Shown: positions 42,931 through 53,719 of the stretch, one piece after another
How the letters are laid out: each line of letters begins with the position of its first letter
Numbering within the stretch: position 1 is the first letter of the stretch
NCBI GenBank assembly: GCA_913057175.1
Contig: CAJXNP010000001.1
Coordinates: 186,001-250,000, forward strand
Reading direction: 5' to 3'
From: an uncultured Cytophagales bacterium
GTDB taxonomy: Bacteria; Bacteroidota; Bacteroidia; Cytophagales; Cyclobacteriaceae
Length of the DNA: 64,000 bases
The notes under the pieces: model-generated
What the model saw: only the letters and a program-made list of their open reading frames with translations
What the model was told of the DNA's origin: nothing
Databases searched by the model: none
Translations under genes and position numbers: made by a program

Positions 42931-44217
42931 TCAATCCTTTAAAAATTTGCTTTTCAGCTCTTCCAGTTCCGTATCTTTTATGGGACTCAGGCTGCCGATT
43001 CCCATGCTATCAATGAGGGACGCGGCACTGAATTCTGCAACTTCCAACCGGTCAAATGTTTCCAGGATCGACTTACCGGTGACTAAAATCGAATCATTTT
43101 TCAGTAATGCAATGGGAACATGCTTGCCCAATACTTTGACAATTTCCTCCCCTTCACTGAACTGGCTTCCAAAATCCATCAAGGGAATATCTTCCAATAA
43201 AATGTAACTTTCCGGTATGGTCCGTGTATCCAGCTTTTTATTTGCCACACAAAATGCAGTCACATTTGGTGACTGCGTAGAGATAATGCAGTTGACCTCA
43301 GGATGATTGCGATAAATATTCTGATGGAGTTTCACAGCCCGGCTTGGGGTTTTCCCCTTCTCCCGCTGACCGTTTTTGATCTTCACCAGATCGCGGAGTT
43401 CGACATACCTCCTGTTGAAGTTGGTGGGATTGATGATAAATTCATTTTCGTTGATCCTTGCCGATATGGTGCCGTACGAGCTGATCATCAACCTTTGGTC
43501 ACAGGCCCGCCTGATGACATCGCAAACCTGGTGTCTGATCTTCCTTTCTTCGGCGCTATGCTCTTCACTTTCAAATTCAGGAAGCATATTGTCCCGGTGT
43601 TCAAAAGCCCTGATCTTTTCGTCATCCAGCCCATGAACATCTCCCAGTATCTTAGCGCGAATAATGGTCCGGGCACAGAACTCTAATGTTTCAAAACGCA
43701 TAAATGCCTCCATCAGGTCCTTCCCTCCTACGACTGTTCCGTGATTTTCCATGATGATGGCATTGTATCCTTTCTCAAACTCATCAGCGATACTTTTCCC
43801 TAATTCTTCGCTTCCCGGCAACTTGTAGGGAGCATACCCCACTTTGCCACACAGGTATTCCGCCTGGGGAATGATGGATGTGTCCGGCAATTGTCTGACA
43901 ATGCTGAATGAAACCAATGCCGGTGGATGTGCATGGATTACCGCTCCTATATCCGGTCTTTTTTTATAAATCGCCTGGTGAAAGGGTAGCTCACTGGAAG
44001 GCCTGTGCAATCCTTCGGTTGCTCCGTCCGGCTTCACTTTCACAATATCCTTGTCGGTCAGGCTTCCTTTGTCGACAGCAGCAGGTGTGATCCAGACATT
44101 ATCGTGATCACCTTTCATTGAGATATTACCACCTGAGGTGGTCGTGAGGCGTGAAGTGTAAATCTGCTTCAGAACTTCCGAGATCTGAACACTGGGGTGG
44201 GTGTATTTTATATCCAT
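42931..44217 (-). CDS. Tandem class II aldolase, second domain degenerate
   Basis: A 428-residue protein with two class II aldolase/adducin domains. The first (1 to about 215) is complete: Glu76 (RPSSELPFH), His95 and His97 (VIHAHPP), His159 (MENHGTVV), which bind zinc and catalyse retro-aldol cleavage of sugar 1-phosphates or related acids. The second (about 230-410) has the same fold words (CIISTQSPNVTAFCV and LLKNDSILV) but lacks all zinc-ligand histidines and the catalytic Glu (SRAVKLHQ). So it is probably a structural or regulatory partner of the first. The arrangement with the KduD-like SDR suggests metabolism of L-rhamnose/fucose- or uronate-derived compounds. Confidence 0.85.
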   Translation of the reverse strand: MDIKYTHPSVQISEVLKQIYTSRLTTTSGGNISMKGDHDNVWITPAAVDKGSLTDKDIVKVKPDGATEGLHRPSSELPFHQAIYKKRPDIGAVIHAHPPALVSFSIVRQLPDTSIIPQAEYLCGKVGYAPYKLPGSEELGKSIADEFEKGYNAIIMENHGTVVGGKDLMEAFMRFETLEFCARTIIRAKILGDVHGLDDEKIRAFEHRDNMLPEFESEEHSAEERKIRHQVCDVIRRACDQRLMISSYGTISARINENEFIINPTNFNRRYVELRDLVKIKNGQREKGKTPSRAVKLHQNIYRNHPEVNCIISTQSPNVTAFCVANKKLDTRTIPESYILLEDIPLMDFGSQFSEGEEIVKVLGKHVPIALLKNDSILVTGKSILETFDRLEVAEFSAASLIDSMGIGSLSPIKDTELEELKSKFLKD

Positions 44218-44674
44218 GATTGATGTTGCTCTTTGGTTTTTGGAATAGGGTTTTAAGCAATAGCAATCTTAGGAATTATTAACAGCCTATCAATCCTGTT
44301 GCATCCTATTTTGTACACCACCCTATTAATTGTATGACAAAAATTAAGAAAACAGGAAGCCCGATGTCATAATTATTAAATTTATACCTACAGTTTGGCC
44401 GTTGTTACTACAAAGCTGAATGAATAGAACGCTGATAAAACAGATCAGCAAGATATACGCAGATAAAAAATGAGTATATTGATTTCAATCAAAGAAACCG
44501 TTTTATAAAAATGAAGTGAATTCAAAAAATAGATGCTTTTCAAATTAATACATAACAAAACATAATTTTAAACTAAATTTCATCATCATTGATCGTAAAG
44601 ATCAGCATTATCTGCGTTCTATACTAATTTACCTGCAAAGTAGATACTGGCTGTATAATATTCACTACAAAACT
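44218..44674. other. Divergent intergenic region upstream of the GH106 gene
   Basis: 457 bp between the aldolase (minus) and GH106 (plus) genes. AT-rich, with two stretches containing ATCAGC words (near 44448 and 44600) and a probable promoter region near 44630, but no consensus -7 element could be fixed. It is a likely site for control by the neighbouring regulators. Confidence 0.4.
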
Positions 44675-47600
44675 ATGAGATACCCTTCTTTTAAGTTTTC
44701 CAGGTTAATTCTATTTTGTTTTAGTGTACTTCTTTCTGGCAATTCAGATGCCCAACAAATGGACAGTACTCTCGAAAAAGGTTTCCAAACCCCTCCTTTT
44801 TCTGCTAAACCACGAACCTGGTGGCACTGGACCCGGGGAAACATCTCCATGGAAGGAATTACGAAAGATCTGGAGTGGATGGATCGCGTGGGAATTGGAG
44901 GTTTTCAAATCGCCGATGTGAATTTCGGAACAGGTCAGGAAGTAGAAGAAAAGATCTTGTTTGGCTCATCCGAATGGCTGGATGCAGTCAATCATGCATC
45001 TAAAGAAGCAGAACGCCTCGACCTCGAAATGGCTGTATTCAGCTCTGCAGGATGGAGCCTTGCAGGAGGGCCTTGGGTCAAACCAGGGCAAGCGATGAAA
45101 AAACTCGTTTGGAATGAAACATTCGTTGAAGGTCCAAAGACATTTTCAGAGAAAATTGATTCTCCACCAACAGTAAATGGCCCCATTCGGAACATGTCGC
45201 GAAGTAGTCAGCCAAATGAAGACCCCGAATTTTATGGTGATTTTGCAGTTATTGCCTACCCTACTTCGGTTTATAAACATGATCTAGATGATATCGAACC
45301 CGAAGTGACCCTAAATGGAAAAATAATCGATAGCAAGGCATTGCTAGATGATGACCTGAACAGCTTTCTTTCAGCTCCAGTGGATGATTTGTCCGGGAAA
45401 ATCATCATAGAATTTACATATCCTGAACCCGTAACAATTCGCGCTGCTTCTATCGCTTCTCGCGAAGGCATTCCTATCGGACAACTTTCAGCAAGCATGG
45501 ATCAGGAAAAATATGTGACACTTACTGCACTTCCCGGCCCACAGCTATACCGGCCCGGAAAAGTCCGCACCTATTCTTTTCCCAAACAAAAAGCAAAATA
45601 TTTTCGCCTGGAGATTACAAATGCGCCTCCTTCACCTGCACAGGTTATGCACCAACATCCTCCCGAAACCTTATCCGATACGCTTAATCTGACAGAATTC
45701 AAGCTACACAGTGGTGCTCGGGTGCATCGATGGGAAGACAAAGCTGGGTTTAGCTTTCTATTCGACTATTCCTCTGTTAACTCTCCTGAATTCGCTGAAT
45801 CAAATGCCATTGATCCTGAAAAGATCATCGATCTGACCGGTAAATTGGACAAAGATGGAAACCTGAATTGGGAAGTCCCGGAAGGGAACTGGACCATTTT
45901 GCGGGCAGGATATTCATTAACTGGTGCTAAAAACCGTCCGGCTGTTCCGGCCGGACTCGGATACGAAGTGGATAAACTTAGCAGGGAACATACATTGGCG
46001 TACATTCAAAATTATATTGAACCAATCAAGGACAAGCTTGGTCTGTTGTTTGGTGAGCGATTGCAATATGTAATGATGGACAGCTGGGAGGCAGGAATGC
46101 AAAACTGGACAGAAAAAATGGGGGAAGAATTCCACAAGAGAAGAGGATACAGCCTCTTGCCTTATCTCCCGGTGTTGACCGGACAGGTTGTTGAAAATGC
46201 CGAAATGAGCGACCGCTTTCTTTGGGATTTTCGAAGGACTCTGGCAGATATGTTTGCAGAGAATTTCTATGCCGTTATGACGGAATACCTTAATGAAATT
46301 GGGTTAAAAACATATAGTGAGGCCTCAGGAGTATCTCTTGAAATTCTGGAAGATGCCCTTTTATGCAAAAAGTATGTGGACATACCCATGGGGGAATTTT
46401 GGGTGAGGGACCTCCATCCATCTGCTATGTACCATGTCGATGTTCGCGGAGCAGCATCTGCCGCTCATGCTTATGGAAAACCCCTGGTAGCTGCCGAAGC
46501 TTTTACCGGCGGTGGATTTGAATCACCACAAACTTTAAAAAATGTAAGCGATTACTGGTTTACCCAGGGTGTAAACAGGATTGTTTTTCATACCTCGACC
46601 CATCAGCCGTTGGACACCAAACCCGGGAATGCGATGGTGGGTGCCCACCTCCACCGTAACATCACCTGGGCAGAACAGGCAGCGCCTTTTATGACCTACA
46701 TTGCCCGAAATTCTTTCATGCTTCAGAAGGGAAAGTTCGTAGCAGATATTGCCTATTTACTCAAGGAAGGCGCTCCTTCTACGATGCCGTTCTGGGGTGA
46801 TGGTCCGGAACCTTCGCCACCAGATGGGTATGACTATGATTATGTTAATACAGACATTCTCATTAATCGCATGTCGGTGGACAACAATGGCAGGATTGTA
46901 TTGCCTGATGGAATGAGTTACCAGCTTTTGGTACTACCACAATCATCCACCATGACATTGAAAACACTGAAGAAGATCTATAGTTTGGTAAATAAAGGCG
47001 CCACGATATTTGGGCCCAAGCCAAGGACTACACCCGGTTTGGAAAGTTATCCGGATGCAGTGGAAGAGTTTCATCAATTGGCCAATGACCTTTGGAAAGA
47101 CCTGGACGGAATCAGCCGGACAAAAGGTTATGTCGGCAAAGGAAGGATTTTTTGGGGAGAGCGTTTGAATGATGTTTTGAAAGAAATGAAAATTGATAAA
47201 GATGTCGACCATAGTCGTGGATTGAATACCAACATCAGTTGGATCCATAGGCGACAAAATGATACGGACATCTATTTCATTTCCAACCAGTCAGACACTG
47301 CGGAAAACATCAATTTCAGCTTTCGCCTTAGCGGAAAACAACCCGGACTTTGGTATGCTGATGATGGTAGCATGGAAGAAGCTTCCTACATGATGGGTGA
47401 AACCAGAACGATGGTACCCATCCACCTTGATCCGTACGAAGCCGTTTTTGTCGTTTTCAGAAAAGACACAAATGAGAAAGAAAAACAAGTCGCAGGTTAC
47501 CGGGAATCTACAATAACAGAAATAACCGGACCCTGGACCCTTCATTTTCCGGAAGGATGGGAAGCGTCGGAAAGTGCGAAATATCAGGAGCTGCAGTCAT

Positions 47601-48019
47601 GGACGAAATCTTCCGAAACAGGTATTAAATACTTCTCAGGAACTGCCAGCTACCTCAACAGTGTCAAAATCTCAAAGAAAACACTGAAAGAAAACGCTAC
47701 CATCTGGCTGGATCTTGGAAAAGTAAAGGATCTTGCACAAGTGTATATCAACGGGACAAAAGCAGAACTTTTGTGGAAAGAACCTTATAAAGTTGATATT
47801 AGCAAATTGATACAGTCCGATGAAAACGAAATTCGGATCGATGTGACTAACCAATGGACCAACCGATTGGCCGGTGACCAGAACCTTACCGATGATGCAA
47901 GAATTCTCGATAGTTTCATACCAAGGTTCAGGAGTCCATGGGAAGTTGAAGAATCCGGACTTATGGGTCCCATTAAAATAATCATACAATCTCCCGAAAC
48001 AGAAAATGAAAAACCCTGA
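44675..48019 (+). CDS. GH106-family alpha-L-rhamnosidase-type enzyme
   Basis: A 1114-residue secreted protein (signal peptide ending SGNSDAQ). The N-terminal barrel carries PRTWWHWTRGNISMEGITKD and GIGGFQIADVNFGTG, hallmarks of GH106. Further domains follow: a carbohydrate-binding-like beta domain near 160-340, a large catalytic region with EAFTGGGFESP, and a C-terminal jelly-roll (about 955-1095; TGPWTLHFPEGW, NATIWLDLGKVKDLAQVYIN). GH106 enzymes release L-rhamnose from pectic or other rhamnose-bearing chains. The stop codon overlaps the next gene's longest start by 14 bp, so translational coupling with the CE15 gene is likely. Confidence 0.88.
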   Translation: MRYPSFKFSRLILFCFSVLLSGNSDAQQMDSTLEKGFQTPPFSAKPRTWWHWTRGNISMEGITKDLEWMDRVGIGGFQIADVNFGTGQEVEEKILFGSSEWLDAVNHASKEAERLDLEMAVFSSAGWSLAGGPWVKPGQAMKKLVWNETFVEGPKTFSEKIDSPPTVNGPIRNMSRSSQPNEDPEFYGDFAVIAYPTSVYKHDLDDIEPEVTLNGKIIDSKALLDDDLNSFLSAPVDDLSGKIIIEFTYPEPVTIRAASIASREGIPIGQLSASMDQEKYVTLTALPGPQLYRPGKVRTYSFPKQKAKYFRLEITNAPPSPAQVMHQHPPETLSDTLNLTEFKLHSGARVHRWEDKAGFSFLFDYSSVNSPEFAESNAIDPEKIIDLTGKLDKDGNLNWEVPEGNWTILRAGYSLTGAKNRPAVPAGLGYEVDKLSREHTLAYIQNYIEPIKDKLGLLFGERLQYVMMDSWEAGMQNWTEKMGEEFHKRRGYSLLPYLPVLTGQVVENAEMSDRFLWDFRRTLADMFAENFYAVMTEYLNEIGLKTYSEASGVSLEILEDALLCKKYVDIPMGEFWVRDLHPSAMYHVDVRGAASAAHAYGKPLVAAEAFTGGGFESPQTLKNVSDYWFTQGVNRIVFHTSTHQPLDTKPGNAMVGAHLHRNITWAEQAAPFMTYIARNSFMLQKGKFVADIAYLLKEGAPSTMPFWGDGPEPSPPDGYDYDYVNTDILINRMSVDNNGRIVLPDGMSYQLLVLPQSSTMTLKTLKKIYSLVNKGATIFGPKPRTTPGLESYPDAVEEFHQLANDLWKDLDGISRTKGYVGKGRIFWGERLNDVLKEMKIDKDVDHSRGLNTNISWIHRRQNDTDIYFISNQSDTAENINFSFRLSGKQPGLWYADDGSMEEASYMMGETRTMVPIHLDPYEAVFVVFRKDTNEKEKQVAGYRESTITEITGPWTLHFPEGWEASESAKYQELQSWTKSSETGIKYFSGTASYLNSVKISKKTLKENATIWLDLGKVKDLAQVYINGTKAELLWKEPYKVDISKLIQSDENEIRIDVTNQWTNRLAGDQNLTDDARILDSFIPRFRSPWEVEESGLMGPIKIIIQSPETENEKP

Positions 48020-49316
48020 ATCTATGTCCATTCATTTTATAAAATCAATCATAATCCTGGCAGTATTTGCTGCTACCCATTCATCCGTATTGGCACAAGC
48101 TCCGGACACGGTCGCCGGCATCCTCGTCAATTATGATGAATCCAAAGTTGGAACTTATACCCTCCCCGATCCATTGAAATTGAACAATGGAAAGAAAGTC
48201 ACGAGTAAGGATGTGTGGATGAAGAAGAGAAGGCCGGAAATCCTGGAGATGTATAAGGAATATCAATTTGGCCAAGCGCCAAGCAACATACCGGAACCAG
48301 CCTATGATGTATTTGATAAGGGAACATTGGCCTACAATGAAACGGTCATCCGAAAGCAGGTTAGGATCTTCTTTTCCAAGGCTTCCCAGGATCATTACAT
48401 GGATGTCCTGATCTACCTTCCCAAAGATGCTGAAGGTCCGGTTCCTGTGATGCAGATGATCAACTTTACGGCCAACTCAGCTATGGTAGATGATCCAGGA
48501 GTAAGACAGGGTACGATTTGGAATCGTGAACTTGAACAAAAAGAACCCGCACCGGAAAAATCCAGGTTTGGTAGTTTTGATATCAAACCCTTCACCGATC
48601 AGGGAATTGGCATTGCCATGGTGTACTACGGCGATATCTCTCCCGACTTTGACGGAGGGGCACAATACGGGGTCCAGGCTCTTTTCAAAAAGGATGGCAT
48701 AGAAAACAGGAACCCGGACGAATGGGGCGCCATTGCATCCTGGTCCTGGGGATTAAGTCGAATTATGGATTACTTCGAAACGGATGATCAGGTGGATGCC
48801 AACCGTGTCGCCCTGTTCGGCATTTCCAGACTAGGAAAAACCGTTTTGTGGACAGGCGCCCGTGACGATCGTTTCGCCATGGTTATTGCCAGCTGTTCGG
48901 GACAGGGAGGCGCTGCGCTCAATCGTCGAAATTATGGAGAGGCAATTGCCCATATCACGGCGCCATCGAGGTATGATTACCAGTTTGCGGTGAATTACCA
49001 GAAGTTTGGGGAAGATCCCAACAAACTTCCATTCGACTCACATATGCTAATTTCATTGATGGCTCCACGATCGCTCTTACTTCAAACAGGCGATGAAGAC
49101 CTATGGTCAGATCCAAAAGGAGAATTCCTCGCAGCAGTTGCCGCAGAACCGGTCTATGAACTTTTTGGCGAGAAGGGGCTAGAAACCGATCAAATGCCTT
49201 CAGCAGACGAAGCGCTGATCGACAACCCACTTGGCTACTACATGCATGAGGGCGGACATGGCACTGTTCCGTCAGATTACGAGGTTATTCTGGAGTTTAT
49301 TCAGAAGCATTTGTGA
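48006..49316 (+). CDS. CE15-family glucuronoyl methylesterase
   Basis: A 436-residue secreted alpha/beta-hydrolase (signal near residues 8-31, ending SVLAQ). The nucleophile is Ser274 (FGISRLGKTVLW) and the base His418 (MHEGGHGT). The usual acid in the SGEGG/QESG loop is absent here (SCSGQGG); the ENLWSDPKG-like loop (GDEDLWSDPKGE, Asp369) offers a candidate alternative acid. CE15 enzymes cut ester bonds between glucuronoxylan 4-O-methylglucuronic acid and lignin, or simple methyl glucuronates. It overlaps the GH106 gene; an ATG at 48024 after the stop is also possible. Next gene is convergent. Confidence 0.85.
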   Translation: MKNPESMSIHFIKSIIILAVFAATHSSVLAQAPDTVAGILVNYDESKVGTYTLPDPLKLNNGKKVTSKDVWMKKRRPEILEMYKEYQFGQAPSNIPEPAYDVFDKGTLAYNETVIRKQVRIFFSKASQDHYMDVLIYLPKDAEGPVPVMQMINFTANSAMVDDPGVRQGTIWNRELEQKEPAPEKSRFGSFDIKPFTDQGIGIAMVYYGDISPDFDGGAQYGVQALFKKDGIENRNPDEWGAIASWSWGLSRIMDYFETDDQVDANRVALFGISRLGKTVLWTGARDDRFAMVIASCSGQGGAALNRRNYGEAIAHITAPSRYDYQFAVNYQKFGEDPNKLPFDSHMLISLMAPRSLLLQTGDEDLWSDPKGEFLAAVAAEPVYELFGEKGLETDQMPSADEALIDNPLGYYMHEGGHGTVPSDYEVILEFIQKHL

Positions 49317-49388
49317 GAAGATTACTTATGACACTTTTGTCCCTTTATATCAACAAAATTTTGAAAACCACTTTATTCAACCTTACAT

Positions 49389-52300
49389 TTAATTCCTATT
49401 ATAAACAGAAGGTGGTTTTCCAAACTGTTCTTTAAAGCTTCTTGTAAAATAGGAAGGCGAACTGAAACCGGCCTGGTAAGCTATTTCGGCCAACGTATAT
49501 TTACGAGTCTCCATTAGTTTCAAGGCATATTTGAGTCGTATATCTCTAATAAACTCTATTCCAGTCTTGCCTGTCAGCGCTTTGATTTTCTTATAAAACT
49601 GACTGTTGCTGAGGTTGAGAGGCCCCGCGATAGATTCAATGTTTAACTGATCATTTAAAATGTTTTCATGGATCAGGTCAATAACCTGCTTAAGAAATTT
49701 TTCATCGATCTCATTGTTGGTGAGCTGATGGGGTAATAAATAGGCATCCTGGCTAAAATGAGCATATAATTTTTTCCTTGATATAATAATTTGTTTCACC
49801 TGTGATTTTAATAATCTGATGCTAAATGGTTTCGTGATATACAAATCCGCGTCACTTTCTACACCCGCTACCTGATCGTCAATCTCAGCTTTGGCAGTAA
49901 GTAAAATCACTGGAATATGACTGGTTCTAAGGTCTGATTTTATTGTTGTACACAGATCAAACCCCGTTTTTTGTGGCATTATTACATCACTAATGATTAA
50001 ATCCGGAGATTTTTCGACTGCTTTGTCGATACCATCCTGTCCATTTACCGATTCAATCACAGTATATTCCGGGGTAAACTCAGTAACCAGTAGTTTACTC
50101 AGTTCATCATTATCTTCGACAATCAGTATCGTGGATCTTTCTTGATCACAATCAGCATTGCTCTCCTGAATGTTTTCATGCTCAACATCTGTTTCATTTA
50201 AAACATCAATGGGTGTGTCAATTATTTCATCCTCCTGATAGGCCTCACGGTCAATCGGAAATATTACGGTAAAAGCAGAGCCTATGTTTTCGGTACTTTC
50301 AACGTTGATAGACCCGTGATGTAATTCAAGTAATTCTTTTGCCAGAGAAAGTCCGATACCTGTTCCGGGGCTCTCCTTGTGACCCGAAGATTTTGACTGA
50401 TAAAACCTGGTAAAAATACGGGGTAGATCGTTAGAATTAATTCCTACACCAGAATCAATAACCGTTACGCTTAATAACCGAGAAAAAGTAGACTTACCTT
50501 GCGTTGATTGCTGATTGATTATCTCTATGTTTATCCTGACCTGTCCATCTGCTTGAGTGAATTTGAAAGCATTAGAAAGAATGTTTAAAAGAATGGTTTT
50601 TATCTTTTCACTGTCAAACCATCCATTAATTTTAGATTCATTGGAATCTATTGTGAGATTAATATTTTTCTTCTTTCTAATGCTGGCAAACGTTGCCGCA
50701 ACATCAGAAATAAAATTTACCAGTTCACCATTACGTACCTGAAGCCGAAGCTGGGCATTATCCATTTTGCTGAAATCCATCAATTGATTGACAAGGCGGA
50801 TCAGATATTGAAGGTTTTTATGTGCTACAATCATTGACTTTCTTGCTTCTTTAGGGATATTGATGGATGACACCAGGTTTTCTACAGGGATCAATATGGC
50901 ACTTAACGGAGTTCTCAGTTCATGCGAAATATTTGTAAAGAATCTCGTTTTTGAAAGTGTAAGCTCATGTTCTTTTTCCCTCGCCATTTTTTCAAAATTA
51001 AGCTGGGTCATGATCTTGAGTCTTTCAATTCTTATTTTGTAAATAATAAATAAAATAGAAGCTATTACCATGACATAGATCAAAATTGCCCACCAGGATC
51101 GCCAATGTGGGGCACGAATGCTTATTTCAAGCCTCGCGGGTGTGTCAGACCATACCCCATCATTATTTTTCCCCTTAGCCAGGAAAACATAGTTGCCAGG
51201 ATCTAGGTTTGTATAGACTGCATTATGATTTTGGCCGATGCAATTCCATTCCTTATCAAATCCTTCCAGCATATAGCAGTATTGATTCTCCGCGGCGAGT
51301 CCATAATTTATTCCGATAAAATCTATGGAAAATGATCTTTGGGCATAGGAAAGAGACACATGCTGTGTAAGCCCGATATGTTTCGTCAATGGTGAATTCT
51401 TATCCCCTATTACTACTTCCTGATTGTTGATTTTAAAATCAGACAACCACATTTTGGGCGGATTTGGATTATCCGTGACACTATCAGGATGAAAAAGGAT
51501 AAATCCATTGTTTCCGCCAAAAAACACCCTTCCTGATTTGAGCTTAAGGTTTGAATTTATGTTGAAATTATTAGAAGTAAGTCCATTTAACTTAGTATAC
51601 CGTTTAGCAACTCCCGCTTCGGGGTTATATTTATACAGTCCATTTGTTGAGCTTACCCAAAGATTATTACGATCATCTTCGATGATTCCTCTTATTGAAG
51701 TGATCGTTTCATCATTTTCTGGTTGGATTGATCTAAAACCCTCTTGCTCGCTAACCCATAAATTTAATCCGTTGTCAAATGTTCCAAACCACAACCTCCC
51801 CTTTGAATCCTCATGTATTTCCTGAATGCTATAACTGCTTAAGTTGTTCGGAGCTACATCTCCGTTAAAAAAGCTTGAATAATTGAATTCATCACCTTTA
51901 GCTCTTTTTAAACTATATAAACCATATCCCGTTCCAACCCAAATGGTGCTATCCGAATCCTCAAAAATGGAATAGATAAAAGCGCGATCATGCAGGTAAT
52001 TACTTTTTTCTTTTTCATTTAGCAAAATGAATTGTTTGCTATCAGGTTTGTAGTAAAACAATCCACTTCCATAAGTCCCCACCCAGATTTTTTTCTTTTT
52101 ATCTTCAAAGATGGTTAAGACATTATTATTGCCGGTTCCTGATGAAACTACATTAAAACGATCAACTTCCCTGGTAGTGAGATTGACACTAAAGACACCT
52201 TCATTTTTAGTACCCACCCAAATTCTATTATGAGAATCATACAATACAGCAATAACTTCACTATCTGTAAATAGACGTAAGACGGGATCATCAATAAAGC

Positions 52301-53537
52301 TGTTGCTATCTATATCAAACTTATTTAAACCTTCCCCTGTAGCAATCCAAATGTACCGGTTATCCTGTATGGTAAATCCATTAACTGAATTACTCATTAG
52401 TGTTGCGTGTTTATAGGGATTTTTTTGAAAAACCTGAAAGTTGTTCGATTGCTTATCAAGAAAATATACCCCTTTATTATAAGTCCCAAACCACAATAGA
52501 CCCTGGTTATCAACGTACAGAGAACGAATAGAAATACTGGGAATGCTATAGGGGTCTCCTTCAGATTCCCGGTAATGTGTTAAATTATTAGTGGGTAAAT
52601 CCAACGATTTTAGTCCGGAACTGTTTGTGGTGATCCAAAGTTTATTTGCTCCTTCAAATGCTAAATTCTTAATGTAGGACGGGGCTCCGTTTTTTTGTTT
52701 TATCTTAACCTTCTTTTCTAATAAGTATCTGTTGTTATGATATTCAAGCAGGTAAACCTCTCCATCGATGGTAGATAACCAAATATTATTTTTTTCATCC
52801 TTAATAATATTCGTTATTTCTTTTTCAATTGGCGCGCTTTCCAAGAAATTAACCGAGATAGGTTGAAGAGTTTTATTATCATAAACTTTTAAACCAGCAC
52901 TTGAGGCTACCCATGTTTTGCCTCCATCAATTAACACATCAAGCACATGATCAGATGCTACGTAATTACCTTTATCATTTCCACCATAAAAAAAAGTGAA
53001 CTTATTTAATCTCTTATGATAAATGTTTACTCCGCCACCCCTTGTACCTGCCCAAATGTGGTCATTTTCATCTGCTCCAAGACAGGTGATATATGCATTT
53101 ACAAATTCATTAGATGAAAATGAATTTATATCAATAAAATTATCATATTCCCTGTTGTATAACGCAACTCCTGCAGATGTGCCAATCCATAAATTACCCT
53201 GATGGTCTTCAATTATATCACTAATATTATTGTGACAAATGCTTGTGCTGTCGTCTGGTAAATGTCTATATGTTTTAATATTCGTACCGTCATAGCGGTA
53301 GAGACCATCGGTTGTTCCAAACCACATAAACCCCTGGCTGTCTTTGGCGATGCACCAAACAAATTTATCCGATAGTTCATCGTGTTGAACCTGATAAAAA
53401 TTGGTATTTAAATTTTGATTGTAGGCGTAAGTACTTGAAAAGATGGCTAAGGAAATAGCTACAAAAAAATTTATTATGACATTATGATATTTGAAGCTAT
53501 TCAAGACCGACCCTTTATCTAACCCTTTGTTTCTCAT
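49389..53537 (-). CDS. Hybrid two-component system sensor-regulator
   Basis: A 1382-residue one-protein signalling chain. After an N-terminal signal anchor, about 14 propeller blades (for example DSQGFMWFGTTDGLYRYDG) and a Y_Y_Y domain (about 680-790) form the periplasmic sensor. A span (AILIYVMVIASILFIIY) leads to histidine kinase with His872 (FFTNISHELRTPLSA), an ATP-binding domain (GTGIGLSLAKELLEL), receiver with Asp1184 (ISDVIMPQKTG) and a C-terminal AraC HTH (AEIAYQAGFSSPSYFTRSF). Such proteins detect oligosaccharides and switch on adjacent utilisation loci. It is divergent from the LacI-SusCD operon and converges on the GH106-CE15 unit, so it probably governs both. Confidence 0.96.
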   Translation of the reverse strand: MRNKGLDKGSVLNSFKYHNVIINFFVAISLAIFSSTYAYNQNLNTNFYQVQHDELSDKFVWCIAKDSQGFMWFGTTDGLYRYDGTNIKTYRHLPDDSTSICHNNISDIIEDHQGNLWIGTSAGVALYNREYDNFIDINSFSSNEFVNAYITCLGADENDHIWAGTRGGGVNIYHKRLNKFTFFYGGNDKGNYVASDHVLDVLIDGGKTWVASSAGLKVYDNKTLQPISVNFLESAPIEKEITNIIKDEKNNIWLSTIDGEVYLLEYHNNRYLLEKKVKIKQKNGAPSYIKNLAFEGANKLWITTNSSGLKSLDLPTNNLTHYRESEGDPYSIPSISIRSLYVDNQGLLWFGTYNKGVYFLDKQSNNFQVFQKNPYKHATLMSNSVNGFTIQDNRYIWIATGEGLNKFDIDSNSFIDDPVLRLFTDSEVIAVLYDSHNRIWVGTKNEGVFSVNLTTREVDRFNVVSSGTGNNNVLTIFEDKKKKIWVGTYGSGLFYYKPDSKQFILLNEKEKSNYLHDRAFIYSIFEDSDSTIWVGTGYGLYSLKRAKGDEFNYSSFFNGDVAPNNLSSYSIQEIHEDSKGRLWFGTFDNGLNLWVSEQEGFRSIQPENDETITSIRGIIEDDRNNLWVSSTNGLYKYNPEAGVAKRYTKLNGLTSNNFNINSNLKLKSGRVFFGGNNGFILFHPDSVTDNPNPPKMWLSDFKINNQEVVIGDKNSPLTKHIGLTQHVSLSYAQRSFSIDFIGINYGLAAENQYCYMLEGFDKEWNCIGQNHNAVYTNLDPGNYVFLAKGKNNDGVWSDTPARLEISIRAPHWRSWWAILIYVMVIASILFIIYKIRIERLKIMTQLNFEKMAREKEHELTLSKTRFFTNISHELRTPLSAILIPVENLVSSINIPKEARKSMIVAHKNLQYLIRLVNQLMDFSKMDNAQLRLQVRNGELVNFISDVAATFASIRKKKNINLTIDSNESKINGWFDSEKIKTILLNILSNAFKFTQADGQVRINIEIINQQSTQGKSTFSRLLSVTVIDSGVGINSNDLPRIFTRFYQSKSSGHKESPGTGIGLSLAKELLELHHGSINVESTENIGSAFTVIFPIDREAYQEDEIIDTPIDVLNETDVEHENIQESNADCDQERSTILIVEDNDELSKLLVTEFTPEYTVIESVNGQDGIDKAVEKSPDLIISDVIMPQKTGFDLCTTIKSDLRTSHIPVILLTAKAEIDDQVAGVESDADLYITKPFSIRLLKSQVKQIIISRKKLYAHFSQDAYLLPHQLTNNEIDEKFLKQVIDLIHENILNDQLNIESIAGPLNLSNSQFYKKIKALTGKTGIEFIRDIRLKYALKLMETRKYTLAEIAYQAGFSSPSYFTRSFKEQFGKPPSVYNRN

Positions 53538-53719
53538 CCTGCCAGAAGTTTAAAGAATATTATAAAAATACAAAATGATGGTTAATGTTAAATCCTTTTC
53601 ATGGACTAAAAAATTATGTCCAAACAATGGGTCTTTCAATATTCACTATTAAAAAATGAAATTTTTAATTCAATTTCTGAAAGTTACCCATACTTGAAAA
53701 ATCTATTTTACCAGTCAAA

